DNA of 64,000 nt from Falsiruegeria litorea R37. Lineage in GTDB: Bacteria > Pseudomonadota > Alphaproteobacteria > Rhodobacterales > Rhodobacteraceae. The stretch covers positions 62,001-126,000 of the forward strand of contig NZ_FWFO01000005.1 of assembly GCF_900172225.1 (NCBI RefSeq), given 5' to 3'. The position numbers were made by a program, and so were the translations under genes. The notes beneath the pieces are model-generated. The model saw only the letters and a program-made list of their open reading frames with translations, was not told the DNA's origin and did no database searches. This document shows positions 1-8,417 of this stretch, one piece after another; positions within the stretch are counted from its first letter, which is position 1, and each line of letters begins with the position of its first letter.

Positions 1-1
1 G

Positions 2-127
2 CGCGATTTCTATTTCCGCCGGGTAGGTGGGGAAAACGAAACACGCCGGATCGTCCACATCGATTTTGATGCTGATCGTTTGTCCCGCGTATACACGGAC
101 GCCAAGTATCTGGAGCGCTTGGGTTAG
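2..127 (+). CDS. C-terminal end of an unrecognised protein (partial)
   Basis: An open frame runs in from the left edge and ends at a TAG, giving 41 residues with no start codon in the window. The tail reads as a mixed charged stretch (FRRVGGENETRR near its start, YLERLG at the end). It is followed by a strong stem-loop, which fits a real 3' end. I do not recognise the family. The frame choice rests on being the open one that ends just before the terminator. Confidence 0.5.
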   Translation, partial: RDFYFRRVGGENETRRIVHIDFDADRLSRVYTDAKYLERLG

Positions 128-148
128 CCAGCTCCTGTTTCCAAAAGA

Positions 149-178
149 AAATGCCCGCCGTTGTTTCGGCGGGCATTT
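149..178. terminator. Bidirectional intrinsic terminator
   Basis: A perfect 12-bp inverted repeat (aaatgcccgccg / cggcgggcattt) with a 6-nt loop lies between two convergent genes. The A-rich left arm and T-rich right arm give a U-tract in both directions, so it can serve both the partial gene on the left and argG on the right. Confidence 0.85.
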
Positions 179-206
179 CGATGTCTGGTTGGTTCTTTGC
201 TGATGC

Positions 207-1433
207 TTAGCTTTTGACCCGCTTGTCGCGCGCGGCCAGCAGCTTGAGCCGCAGGGCGTTCAGCTGGATGAAACCAGCTGCGTCGGTCTGATCATATGCA
301 CCTGCGTCTTCTTCGAACGTCACGTGCGCCTCGGAATACAGTGAGTGCTCGGACCAGCGGCCCACACAGGTGGCCGAACCCTTGTACAGCTTGATGCGAA
401 CGGTGCCGGTCACATGGGTTTGCGAGGCGTCGATGGCGGCCTGCAGCATCTCGCGCTCGGGCGAGTACCAGAAGCCGTTATAGATCAGCTCGGCGTACTT
501 CGGCATCAGTTCGTCTTTCAGATGCATCGCGCCGCGGTCCATGGTGATGGATTCGATGCCGCGATGCGCCTCGAGCAGGACGGTGCCGCCGGGGGTTTCA
601 TAGATGCCGCGCGACTTCATACCGACAAAGCGGCCTTCGACCAGATCCAGACGGCCAATGCCGTGCTTGCCGCCGTATTCGTTCAGCTTGGTCAGGATGG
701 TGGCCGGGCTCATCGCCTCGCCATTGATGCTGACCGCGTCGCCTTTTTCGAAACCAATCTCGATGAACTCGGGCTCGTTCGGCGCGTCCTCGGGGTGGAC
801 GGTGCGCTGATAGACGTAATCGGGCGCGGCAACGGCCGGATCTTCCAGAACCTTACCCTCGGACGAGGTATGCAGAAGGTTGGCATCGACCGAGAAGGGG
901 GCCTCGCCGCGTTTGTCCTTGGCGACGGGAATCTGGTTCTGCTCGGCAAATTCCAACAGTTTGGTGCGCGAGGTCAGATCCCATTCACGCCAGGGCGCGA
1001 TCACCTTGATTTCGGGGTTCAGGGCATAGGCCGCCAGCTCAAAGCGAACTTGATCGTTGCCCTTGCCGGTTGCGCCGTGTGCGACCGCGTCGGCGCCGGT
1101 TTGTTCGGCAATCTCGACCAGACGTTTCGAAATCAGCGGGCGCGCGATCGAGGTGCCCAGCAGATACAGACCCTCGTACACCGCATTGGCGCGGAACATC
1201 GGGAAAACGAAATCGCGCACGAATTCCTCACGGACATCTTCGATAAAGATGTTCTCGGGCTTGATGCCCAGCAGTTCGGCCTTTTGGCGGGCGGGTTCCA
1301 GCTCTTCACCCTGACCCAGATCGGCGGTGAAGGTGACGACCTCACAACCATACTCGGTCTGCAGCCATTTCAGGATGATCGAGGTATCAAGGCCACCGGA
1401 ATAGGCCAGGACAACTTTCTTGGGCGCGGACAT
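207..1433 (-). CDS. argG: Argininosuccinate synthase
   Basis: ArgG joins citrulline and aspartate using ATP to make argininosuccinate, the penultimate step of arginine synthesis, in the cytoplasm. The 408-residue product begins [18 protein letters not shown], which contains the SGGLDTS pyrophosphate-binding P-loop of N-type ATP pyrophosphatases. Other family segments are [10 protein letters not shown] and the GKHGIGRLD region. The length is normal. An in-frame ATG two codons upstream (1439) lies too close to the purine-rich AAGGGG; the ATG at 1433 gives 8-nt spacing and the usual MSAPKK start. It is transcribed alone toward a terminator, divergent from the membrane-protein pair. Confidence 0.97.
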   Translation of the reverse strand: MSAPKKVVLAYSGGLDTSIILKWLQTEYGCEVVTFTADLGQGEELEPARQKAELLGIKPENIFIEDVREEFVRDFVFPMFRANAVYEGLYLLGTSIARPLISKRLVEIAEQTGADAVAHGATGKGNDQVRFELAAYALNPEIKVIAPWREWDLTSRTKLLEFAEQNQIPVAKDKRGEAPFSVDANLLHTSSEGKVLEDPAVAAPDYVYQRTVHPEDAPNEPEFIEIGFEKGDAVSINGEAMSPATILTKLNEYGGKHGIGRLDLVEGRFVGMKSRGIYETPGGTVLLEAHRGIESITMDRGAMHLKDELMPKYAELIYNGFWYSPEREMLQAAIDASQTHVTGTVRIKLYKGSATCVGRWSEHSLYSEAHVTFEEDAGAYDQTDAAGFIQLNALRLKLLAARDKRVKS

Positions 1434-1464
1434 CAGCATTTCCCCTTAAACGTATGACGTCTGG

Positions 1465-1493
1465 CCCCTAGCGGTTTTTCTGCGCGGGGGCAA
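1465..1493 (-). promoter_or_regulatory. Possible sigma-70 promoter of argG
   Basis: On the minus strand TTGCCC (1493-1488) is followed after 17 nt by TAGGGG (1470-1465), about 30 nt upstream of the argG start. Spacing is ideal but the hexamers match the consensus only partly, so this is a weak prediction. Confidence 0.3.
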
Positions 1494-1574
1494 GTTGTGT
1501 GCTGTGTCGCAGGCGTGTAGAAAGATGAGCAACAGGCAAGTGATACAAGTATTGATTGAGGAGCAGGGCACACC

Positions 1575-2348
1575 ATGATGGGTTGGCGCATTTTCAAACA
1601 CTCGGTGCAGATGGTTCTGCGGAACTTTCAGCAAGCGTTGCAGATCGCGCTTGTGCCGGGTGTGATCGGGATGGCGCTGTTGATCGGGTTGGCGATGGTG
1701 ACCGGGACCTGGGACAGTTTGCAAGCGCCTGTGTCTGATCTGAATCCCGGATCAACGGACACCGATCTAGGTGGTTTAGGCGCGTTTGGCATCTCTGCCA
1801 TGCTGATCATCTGGACGATTTCGTTCTGGATCGTCGTAACCTGGCACCGGTACGTTTTGCTCGAAGAGATGCCAAAGGGTTGGTTGCCACCATTTCGGGC
1901 GGACCGTGTTCTGGCGTATACTGGGCTTTTCCTGATGTTGGGACTGATCGCCATGGTCGCTATGTTCCCATTTGGTATCTTGCTGGGGGTTATGGGACAG
2001 TCCGCGCCGGGTTTGGTGGTCATTGTCGGGTTTTTCTATTTGATCGCGCTTATCCTGTGCATCTATCGGCTCTGTGTCATGTTGCCGGCCTCGGCCATTG
2101 GGCAGCCCATCACGTTGGCCACGGCCTGGAGCAAGACCGAAGGAACATTCGGAACCTTGATCGTTCTGCTCATCGTCAGCGGGATCTTTCAGATCATCGT
2201 ACAGGCGATCTTTAGCCTGCTCATGGCAATTCCTGTCATCGGTCTTGCTCTGGTTCTGATCCCATCGATCCTGATCCTGCCACTGATCAACGTGAGCATC
2301 CTGACCACAATGTATGGTGTTTACGTCGAAGGGCGATCCATCGACTGA
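1575..2348 (+). CDS. Integral membrane protein, first of a tandem pair
   Basis: A 257-residue, strongly hydrophobic protein with about five to six predicted membrane segments. It begins MMGWRIFKHSVQMVLRNFQQ and has a motif VTWHRYVLLEEMPKGW near residue 95 and NVSILTTMYGVYVE at the C-terminus. The same motifs recur in the next gene, so the two are paralogues from a duplication. I do not recognise a functional family; no catalytic or transport signature is visible. The short gap between the genes (104 bp) suggests joint expression. Function unknown. Confidence 0.85.
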   Translation: MMGWRIFKHSVQMVLRNFQQALQIALVPGVIGMALLIGLAMVTGTWDSLQAPVSDLNPGSTDTDLGGLGAFGISAMLIIWTISFWIVVTWHRYVLLEEMPKGWLPPFRADRVLAYTGLFLMLGLIAMVAMFPFGILLGVMGQSAPGLVVIVGFFYLIALILCIYRLCVMLPASAIGQPITLATAWSKTEGTFGTLIVLLIVSGIFQIIVQAIFSLLMAIPVIGLALVLIPSILILPLINVSILTTMYGVYVEGRSID

Positions 2349-2452
2349 TTGCAGCAGATTCAGCACCAGGTTCGGTGCATTGCGTCTGGAGCGACGCACC
2401 ACTATTACCTGTTTTGTAGGAAAAATTTCTAACTAAGATTGAGGATCGTGCC

Positions 2453-3217
2453 GTGTTAGGCTGGCGTCTATTTAAGCATTCTATTTCAATGATTTTTCGA
2501 AATCTTCCCGTCATCATAAGGATTTCTTGGTTCCCCCTGCTCTGTTTTGGAGGAGCCATCTGGGCATTTTTCTATTCGATTGGCCTTCCTTTGAGCACGC
2601 TTTGGGGGCCGAGCGTCCGGTTAACAGGTAGCGAGTTGAGTTCTGGGCTTTTCCTGAAGTTCGGGCTCTTTTGGTTGTTCTCGGCCTTCTTGGCGATTTG
2701 GGGCGTTGTCGCCTGGCACCGATATGTCCTGCTCGAAGAAGCTCCTGAAGGGTGGATCCCAAAGTTCCAACGCACGGCCGTCGGGACGTACATTTGGCGG
2801 CTGATCTTGTTGGTGTTGGCGTTTCTGGCCTTGGGTGTCCCTCTTGGTTTCTTGTTGCTTGGCGTGGTCTCAGCTTTGGGGTGGATCGGGATCACGCTCT
2901 TCGTCGTGGCAGGCGTGGTTTTGGCGACTGCATTCACCCAGATGGCGGTGACCTTACCTGCAGCGGCGTTGGAAAAACCCATATCGTTTGGCGAAGCTTG
3001 GGAAGCGTCGATAGATGATTTCTGGCAAGTTCAGTTGCTTGTCGTTCTGGTCGGCGGTTTGCAGTATGCGGCGGATTGGATCAGCACTCAGCTGGTGTTT
3101 GTGCCTGTGTTGGGTTTTGCCGTACCGTTGCTCTGTGCTGCTTTTCTGGCGATGCTCAATGTCAGTATCCTGACAACGCTTTATGGGCACTTTGTCGAAG
3201 ATCGACCCGTTTCCTGA
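2453..3217 (+). CDS. Integral membrane protein, second of a tandem pair
   Basis: A 254-residue multi-pass membrane protein starting at GTG with a GAGGA ribosome-binding site 7 nt upstream. It shares with its upstream neighbour the N-terminal GWRxFKHSxxMxxRN pattern, a central VVAWHRYVLLEEAPEGW motif and the C-terminal NVSILTTLYGHFVE motif, while the segments between are diverged. The WHRYVLLEE block probably sits in a loop between membrane helices. No known domain was recognised. The genes may form a hetero-oligomer or be redundant copies; that is inference. Confidence 0.85.
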   Translation: MLGWRLFKHSISMIFRNLPVIIRISWFPLLCFGGAIWAFFYSIGLPLSTLWGPSVRLTGSELSSGLFLKFGLFWLFSAFLAIWGVVAWHRYVLLEEAPEGWIPKFQRTAVGTYIWRLILLVLAFLALGVPLGFLLLGVVSALGWIGITLFVVAGVVLATAFTQMAVTLPAAALEKPISFGEAWEASIDDFWQVQLLVVLVGGLQYAADWISTQLVFVPVLGFAVPLLCAAFLAMLNVSILTTLYGHFVEDRPVS

Positions 3218-3267
3218 ATACTGATGTATTCCTTGCGTTGGCTTCAGCCTTGCGGCAGTGAACGGGC

Positions 3268-4494
3268 ATGACTGATTTCATGACCCGAGCCCGCGCCGCC
3301 CAAGAGGCGATGCGCCAAGTGTTTCCCGTAACGCCGCTGCAGCGGAATGTGCATCTGTCCGAGCGGTTTGGGGCCGACATCTGGCTCAAGCGCGAAGATC
3401 TGAGCCCGGTGCGGTCCTACAAGATCCGCGGCGCATTCAACGCCATGCGCAAGCAGCCGGATCAGGATCTGTTTGTCTGTGCCAGCGCGGGCAACCACGC
3501 GCAGGGCGTGGCGTTCATGTGCAAACACTTGGGGGTCAAGGGCGTGATCTTCATGCCGGTGACGACCCCGCAACAAAAGATCCACAAAACGCGGACATTT
3601 GGCGGCGATCAGGTCGAAATCCACCTGATTGGCGACTATTTCGACGACTGTTTGGCGGCAGCCAAGGCCTGGTGCGCGGAAAAGGGCGGACATTTCCTGT
3701 CGCCCTTTGATGATGAGGATGTGATCGAAGGCCAGGCCTCTCTCGCGGTCGAGATCGAGCAGCAACTGGGCCAGGTTCCGGATCATGTGGTGTTGCCCGT
3801 GGGCGGCGGCGGCATGTCGTCGGGCGTGGCGACCTGGTTTGGTGATCGTACCCATTGCCTGTTTGTGGAGCCAGCGGGCGGCGCCTGTTTGCGGGCCGCG
3901 TTGGCGGCGGGGCATCCGGTCACGTTGGATCACGTTGATACCTTTGTGGATGGGGCCGCCGTGGGGCGGATCGGGGAAAAGACCTTTGATCTGTTGCGCA
4001 ACGTTCATCTATCCGACGTGCATGTCCTGCCCGAGGATCGGATCTGTACCACGATGATCGAAATGTTAAACATCGAAGGCATCGTTCTGGAGCCTGCCGG
4101 CGCGTTGGCGATCGAGGCAGTCGAGGACATCCAAAGCTTTGTGCGCGGTCGAACGGTTGTTTGCGTAACCTCTGGTGGCAATTTCGATTTTGAGCGATTA
4201 CCCGAGGTCAAGGAACGCGCGCAGCGCTATTCAGGTGTCAAAAAGTATTTCATCCTGCGCCTGCCGCAGCGCCCCGGCGCGTTAAAAGAGTTTCTGGGCA
4301 TTCTGGGGCCGGATGACGACATCGCGCGGTTCGAATACATGAAGAAGTCGGCGCGCAACTTTGGCTCGGTCCTGATCGGAATCGAAACCAGCAAGCCCGA
4401 AAACTTCGTGCGGTTGTTTGCGCATCTCGAGGACGCAGGCTTTACCTATACCGACATCACCAATGATGAGACACTTGCGCAGTTCGTGATCTGA
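3268..4494 (+). CDS. ilvA: Threonine ammonia-lyase (threonine dehydratase)
   Basis: This PLP enzyme converts threonine to 2-oxobutanoate, the first committed step of isoleucine synthesis. The 408-residue protein has the PLP-lysine motif SYKIRGAFNA near residue 53, the phosphate-binding glycine loop VGGGGMSSG near 180, and a single C-terminal ACT-like regulatory domain (about 325-408, starting LRLPQRPGALKEFL). That matches the shorter biosynthetic form rather than the 514-residue E. coli enzyme with two ACT-like repeats. A second in-frame ATG lies four codons in. The stop codon abuts the stop of the convergent Hpt gene. Confidence 0.93.
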   Translation: MTDFMTRARAAQEAMRQVFPVTPLQRNVHLSERFGADIWLKREDLSPVRSYKIRGAFNAMRKQPDQDLFVCASAGNHAQGVAFMCKHLGVKGVIFMPVTTPQQKIHKTRTFGGDQVEIHLIGDYFDDCLAAAKAWCAEKGGHFLSPFDDEDVIEGQASLAVEIEQQLGQVPDHVVLPVGGGGMSSGVATWFGDRTHCLFVEPAGGACLRAALAAGHPVTLDHVDTFVDGAAVGRIGEKTFDLLRNVHLSDVHVLPEDRICTTMIEMLNIEGIVLEPAGALAIEAVEDIQSFVRGRTVVCVTSGGNFDFERLPEVKERAQRYSGVKKYFILRLPQRPGALKEFLGILGPDDDIARFEYMKKSARNFGSVLIGIETSKPENFVRLFAHLEDAGFTYTDITNDETLAQFVI

Positions 4495-4821
4495 TCAGCT
4501 GTGCTGCGGCAATTCTTGCAGGAACACGGTTTTCGACTGCTCGTATGTATTGATGATGGCATCAATGTCCACAGTGTCAGCGGCCCCGGATGCGGATTGC
4601 CGCTCTCCGTTTTGGCAAAGCGTCGAAAAGCTTTCAAAGCCAAGGCTAAGTGCGCTGCCTTTCAAAAAATGTAGATCCTTCTCCAGCGCATCTCGCGACG
4701 CGTCAGCTCGCAATCGGTCGATCACCTCTTCGACCTCTTCCAGAAACAAGTCTACAACTTCGCGAAAATCTTCGGCCCCAACTTCATCCCGCAATTGATT
4801 TACGCGTGACCAGTGTATCAT
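4495..4821 (-). CDS. Hpt-domain phosphotransfer protein
   Basis: A 108-residue stand-alone histidine phosphotransfer protein. The motif DLHFLKGSALSLGF (residues about 49-62) contains the phospho-accepting histidine followed by the KG(S/T)A signature of four-helix-bundle Hpt domains. Such proteins shuttle phosphate between a hybrid kinase and response regulators. It is divergent from a response regulator fused to a PP2C phosphatase, the obvious candidate partner, though no kinase gene is nearby. Length and motif make the domain call firm; the partner is inferred. Confidence 0.87.
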   Translation of the reverse strand: MIHWSRVNQLRDEVGAEDFREVVDLFLEEVEEVIDRLRADASRDALEKDLHFLKGSALSLGFESFSTLCQNGERQSASGAADTVDIDAIINTYEQSKTVFLQELPQHS

Positions 4822-4994
4822 TTTTCACCCTCTGACGTTTTTGCCCCGCACTTTACCCTTTGGTAGCTCTTTGGACGTAAACACCGCGTTAAGACGAGGT
4901 GAGCATTTTAATCAGTTCCAGACTTCACGTGATGTTAAGACGCGCGGTTTTAGGCTGTGGTCGTCAGTTTCGGGACTGAATGTGAGGAAGTGTG

Positions 4995-6266
4995 GTGTTG
5001 CAGGGTGAGATAGTGCAGGCGGATACCGAAAAGGAATCCGGTGCGATCCAACAGGTTTTGGTGGTCGATGACAGCCGTCTGCAACGCCGTATTCTTGTAA
5101 GCTCACTTAAGAAATGGGGCTTTGAAGTGATCGAGGCTGATTGTGGTGAGGCAGCGTTGGAGATCTGCCGAACTTCGCCGCCCGATCTGGTGCTCAGCGA
5201 TTGGGTCATGCCCGGAATGAGCGGTCTGGAGTTCTGCAAAGCGGTTCGTGAACTTTCCGACAACTCCTATTCCTACTTTATCCTGCTGACCTCCAAGAGT
5301 GAAAAGAATGAGATTGCGCAGGGTTTGGACGCAGGTGCCGATGACTTCCTGATCAAACCTGTCAGCTCGGACGAATTGCGAGCCCGAATTTCGGCGGGCG
5401 ATCGCATTCTGGGCATGCAGCGAGAGCTGTCCAAAAAGAACCGCATGATCGAAGAGGCGTTGGATGAGCTGAAGGTCGCCCATGATGCCATCGACAAGGA
5501 TCTGATGCAGGCGCGCAAGATCCAGGAATCGCTGGTACCCGAGTTGACGCGTGATTTTGGATCATCTCGGGTCAGTCTGTTGCTGAAACCTTGCGGCCAC
5601 ATCGGCGGCGATCTGGTGGGCATGTTCTCGCCGGGGGTCAATCGTCTTGGATTTTACAGCATCGATGTCTCAGGCCACGGGATCACATCGGCCATGATGA
5701 CCGCACGTTTGGGCAGCTACCTGTCTAGCACCTATTTCGAACAGAACATCGCGATGGAACGACGGTTCAATCGCTTTTATGCCTTGCGCCAACCCGAGGA
5801 AGTAGCGGCCTCGCTTAACTCTCGTCTGATTGCCGATACGGGGATCGAAGAATATTTTACTATGGTCTATGCCATCGTCGATCTACGCAGTGGTCTTCTT
5901 AAGATGGTACAGGCGGGACACCCCCACCCATTGGTTCTGCGCCGGGATGGACGCGCCGAATTTGTCGGTGATGGTGGGGTGCCTATCGGGCTTTTGCCTG
6001 ACATCCCTTATTCGCAATTTGAAACACAGTTGAGCCCGGGAGACCGGCTTTTGCTGTATTCCGATGGCTTTACCGAATGCCGGTTGTCCAATGGCGAGAT
6101 GCTGGAACCCGAAGGGCTGTTGCAATTGGTCCGCGACTGCGATCCGCAGCAGGGTGGGCAAGAGTTTCTGGATGATTTGTTCTGGCGCCTGACACAGGTC
6201 ATGTCGGACGAACACGGGATGGAGGACGACGTGTCTGCGACGTTCTTTGAATACAACGGACCTTAA
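4995..6266 (+). CDS. Response regulator fused to PP2C/SpoIIE-type serine phosphatase
   Basis: A 423-residue fusion. Residues about 15-135 form a receiver domain: VLVVDDSR acidic pocket, phospho-Asp in LVLSDWVMPGMSG, and the conserved lysine in DDFLIKPVS. A helical linker follows (about 135-180). The C-terminal SpoIIE/RsbU-like PP2C domain shows HIGGDLVG, IDVSGHGITSAMM, LLYSDGFTEC and EDDVSATF metal-site motifs. The second Asp of the usual GGDxxD is Gly here. The family dephosphorylates anti-sigma antagonists in partner-switching systems, but none is seen nearby. Start: GTG codons at 4992 and 4995 and TTG at 4998; GAGGA at 4984-4988 spaces best to 4995. Confidence 0.9.
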   Translation: MLQGEIVQADTEKESGAIQQVLVVDDSRLQRRILVSSLKKWGFEVIEADCGEAALEICRTSPPDLVLSDWVMPGMSGLEFCKAVRELSDNSYSYFILLTSKSEKNEIAQGLDAGADDFLIKPVSSDELRARISAGDRILGMQRELSKKNRMIEEALDELKVAHDAIDKDLMQARKIQESLVPELTRDFGSSRVSLLLKPCGHIGGDLVGMFSPGVNRLGFYSIDVSGHGITSAMMTARLGSYLSSTYFEQNIAMERRFNRFYALRQPEEVAASLNSRLIADTGIEEYFTMVYAIVDLRSGLLKMVQAGHPHPLVLRRDGRAEFVGDGGVPIGLLPDIPYSQFETQLSPGDRLLLYSDGFTECRLSNGEMLEPEGLLQLVRDCDPQQGGQEFLDDLFWRLTQVMSDEHGMEDDVSATFFEYNGP

Positions 6267-6317
6267 GCCGAGAAGATGATGCGCGGGATGATCGTTCCGG
6301 CATGAAACCTTATTCTG

Positions 6318-6764
6318 CTATAGGGTCCGGGCGAGTTGCTTTGCAAAGTGCCGATCGCCGGGGTTTCCCAAAGCCTCGACCACGACGTCAATGTCCATCC
6401 AAACGGCCTCGTGAAATTCTTCGGTTGGCGGGCCTTTGCACTGCACGGGCCGAGCGCAGTAGACCGTACAGACTTTTTCAGCCCACAGATCGTATTCTGG
6501 CATATAAGTAAAACGGCGAAACGCACCCAGGCGCCGCGGGCCAGATATGGACCAGCCGGTTTCTTCAAATACCTCGCGGTGCAAGGCGGTTATAGGCGAT
6601 TCTCCGGGGTCTATGCCGCCGCCGGGCAGTTGAAGTTCGGGGTTTTGCCCGTCGTCGTACCAGGTCACCAGAACTTGCCGCCCGCGCGGCAACAGAACAT
6701 ATGCTCCTGGACGGCGCGTGTAGCGTCGCCCGTGTTCCGGGGTTTCCCCAAGGCGTCGGATCAT
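6318..6764 (-). CDS. Nudix hydrolase
   Basis: A 148-residue Nudix protein with the box GGGIDPGESPITALHREVFE followed by ETGW, matching GX5EX7REXXEEXGX in full. Nudix enzymes hydrolyse nucleoside diphosphates linked to another group; the substrate cannot be told from sequence. The frame extends 18 codons further upstream, but the ATG at 6764 has an excellent AAAGGGG site 7 nt away and gives MIRRLGETPEHG, so I chose it. It is divergent from hslO, with 77 bp between them. Confidence 0.88.
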   Translation of the reverse strand: MIRRLGETPEHGRRYTRRPGAYVLLPRGRQVLVTWYDDGQNPELQLPGGGIDPGESPITALHREVFEETGWSISGPRRLGAFRRFTYMPEYDLWAEKVCTVYCARPVQCKGPPTEEFHEAVWMDIDVVVEALGNPGDRHFAKQLARTL

Positions 6765-6841
6765 ATATGCACCCCTTTCATCGCGGCGTGTTCCACCTAT
6801 ATGGACGCGGTATGCCAACCCGTGGCGTGTAAGGAAACCCC

Positions 6842-7828
6842 ATGACTATCGGATCCAAAATCGCGTGGGACGACACAGTCCTGCCCTTTCAACTTGATGC
6901 ATCGGACATGCGTGGACGCGTGGCCCGTCTGGATGGTGTGCTGGACGGCATCCTGAAACAGCACGACTACCCAGAAACAGTCGAAGCGCTGGTGGCGGAA
7001 ATGGCCCTGCTGACCGCGTTGATCGGTCAGACCATCGACCTGCGGTGGAAGCTGTCGTTGCAAGTGCAGTCCAAAGGCGCGGTGCGCATGATCGCGACCG
7101 ACTACTATGCCCCGCAAGAGGGCGGTCGCGCAGCGCAGATCCGAGCTTATTCCAGCTTTGATGCCGAGCGTCTGACGGACGGCACCCCGTTCGATCAGGT
7201 GGGCGAAGGATACTTTGCCATCATGATCGACCAGGGCAATGGCACCCAACCGTACCAAGGGATCACACCGCTGGCGGGCGGATCGCTCAGCGCCTGTGCC
7301 GAGGCTTACTTCGCACAGTCCGAGCAGTTGCCAACGCGGTTCTCGCTGAGCTTTGGCAAATCGACCGAGCCGGGCACGGGCGAGCATTGGCGCGCGGGTG
7401 GCATTATGCTGCAAAGCATGCCCAAGGCGTCGCCCTTTGCCGCAAAGAACGACGGCGAAGGCGAGATTCTGACGGCTGCTGATCTGGTCGATGGCGAAGA
7501 CGGCGACAACTGGAACCGCGTTAACATCCTGCTCGACACGGTCGAGGATCTGGAGCTGATTGGCCCCAGCGTGCCCCCGACTGACCTGTTGGTGCGCCTG
7601 TTCCACGAGGAACAGCCGCGCGTCTATGATGCGCAATCGGTTCGCTTTGGCTGTACCTGTTCCGAGGAGCGGGTGCGCCAAAGCTTGTCGATCTATTCCG
7701 CACGCGACATCGAAAAGATGACGACCGATGATGGTCGTGTCACGGCTGATTGCCAGTTCTGCGGTGCGCACTATGATCTGGACCCCAAGAGCGTAGGGTT
7801 TGAGGCGGAACAGCAAAGCGGTGCATGA
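6842..7828 (+). CDS. hslO: Redox-regulated holdase chaperone Hsp33
   Basis: Hsp33 is a cytoplasmic holdase activated by oxidation and unfolding. The 328-residue protein has the Hsp33 fold region at the N-terminus and the C-terminal zinc redox switch: FGCTCSEERV (CxC) and, about 32 residues later, DCQFCGAHYDLD (CxxC). All four zinc cysteines are present, so it should be redox-active. An AAGGA ribosome-binding site lies 6 nt before the ATG. It overlaps or abuts the following CoA pyrophosphatase gene and probably forms an operon with it and the nucleotidyltransferase. Confidence 0.95.
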   Translation: MTIGSKIAWDDTVLPFQLDASDMRGRVARLDGVLDGILKQHDYPETVEALVAEMALLTALIGQTIDLRWKLSLQVQSKGAVRMIATDYYAPQEGGRAAQIRAYSSFDAERLTDGTPFDQVGEGYFAIMIDQGNGTQPYQGITPLAGGSLSACAEAYFAQSEQLPTRFSLSFGKSTEPGTGEHWRAGGIMLQSMPKASPFAAKNDGEGEILTAADLVDGEDGDNWNRVNILLDTVEDLELIGPSVPPTDLLVRLFHEEQPRVYDAQSVRFGCTCSEERVRQSLSIYSARDIEKMTTDDGRVTADCQFCGAHYDLDPKSVGFEAEQQSGA

Positions 7829-8417
7829 GACCGAAGCAAAACTAAGGGCAGCAATGGCCCGGACGGGGGACGGGTCGAGCGATTTTGACCTGAACCCCGA
7901 CACAGTGCTGCCTCAGGGACGTAAACTGCGGCCCGCCGGTGTTTTGGTGCCGGTAACTTTGGCGCATTCGGAACCTCGGGTCATTCTGACGAAACGATCT
8001 TCGGCGTTGAAACATCACCCTGGTCAGATCGCTTTTCCCGGCGGCAAGCAGGACGAAGACGATGCGGATGTCACGGCGACCGCCTTGCGCGAAGCGCAAG
8101 AAGAGATCGGCCTTCCGCGTGACCTTCCGCGCATCCTCGGCCATCTGCCCTCGCATGAGACGGTTACATCGTTTTCAGTCACTCCTGTGATCGCCATTCT
8201 GGACGACCCATTTGAGGTGACCGCCGAGCCAGGCGAAGTGGACGAAGTGTTTTCGGTTCCGCTTGATCATCTGATGCAGTTGGAAAACTACGTGGTGGAA
8301 TCGCGTCGTTGGCAAGGTCAGCAGCGGTATTACTATACGGTGCCCTTTGGCCCTTATTATATCTGGGGCGCAACGGCCCGGATGCTGCGCGGTTTGGCTG
8401 CGCGGATGCAGGCATGA
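7821..8417 (+). CDS. CoA pyrophosphatase, NudL-type Nudix hydrolase
   Basis: About 198 residues. The segment KRSSALKHHPGQIAFPGGK is the UPF0035 signature of the CoA-specific Nudix subfamily and runs straight into the Nudix box (GGKQDEDDADVTATALREAQ then EEIGL). The family cleaves CoA to 4'-phosphopantetheine and 3',5'-ADP. The start is uncertain: candidates are TTG 7800, GTG 7821 and ATG 7854, none with a strong ribosome-binding site. GTG 7821 overlaps the end of hslO by 8 bp. The stop overlaps the next gene's ATG (ATGA). Confidence 0.88.
   Translation: MHETEAKLRAAMARTGDGSSDFDLNPDTVLPQGRKLRPAGVLVPVTLAHSEPRVILTKRSSALKHHPGQIAFPGGKQDEDDADVTATALREAQEEIGLPRDLPRILGHLPSHETVTSFSVTPVIAILDDPFEVTAEPGEVDEVFSVPLDHLMQLENYVVESRRWQGQQRYYYTVPFGPYYIWGATARMLRGLAARMQA

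Noticed and set aside
345-1457. 370-codon open frame antisense to argG
   Set aside because: argG is certain from its motifs; the antisense frame is a codon-bias shadow with no recognisable domain or ribosome-binding site.
4889-4911. CtrA-type TTAA-N7-TTAA site in the Hpt/phosphatase promoter
   Set aside because: The two TTAA half-sites are 15 nt apart, not 7.
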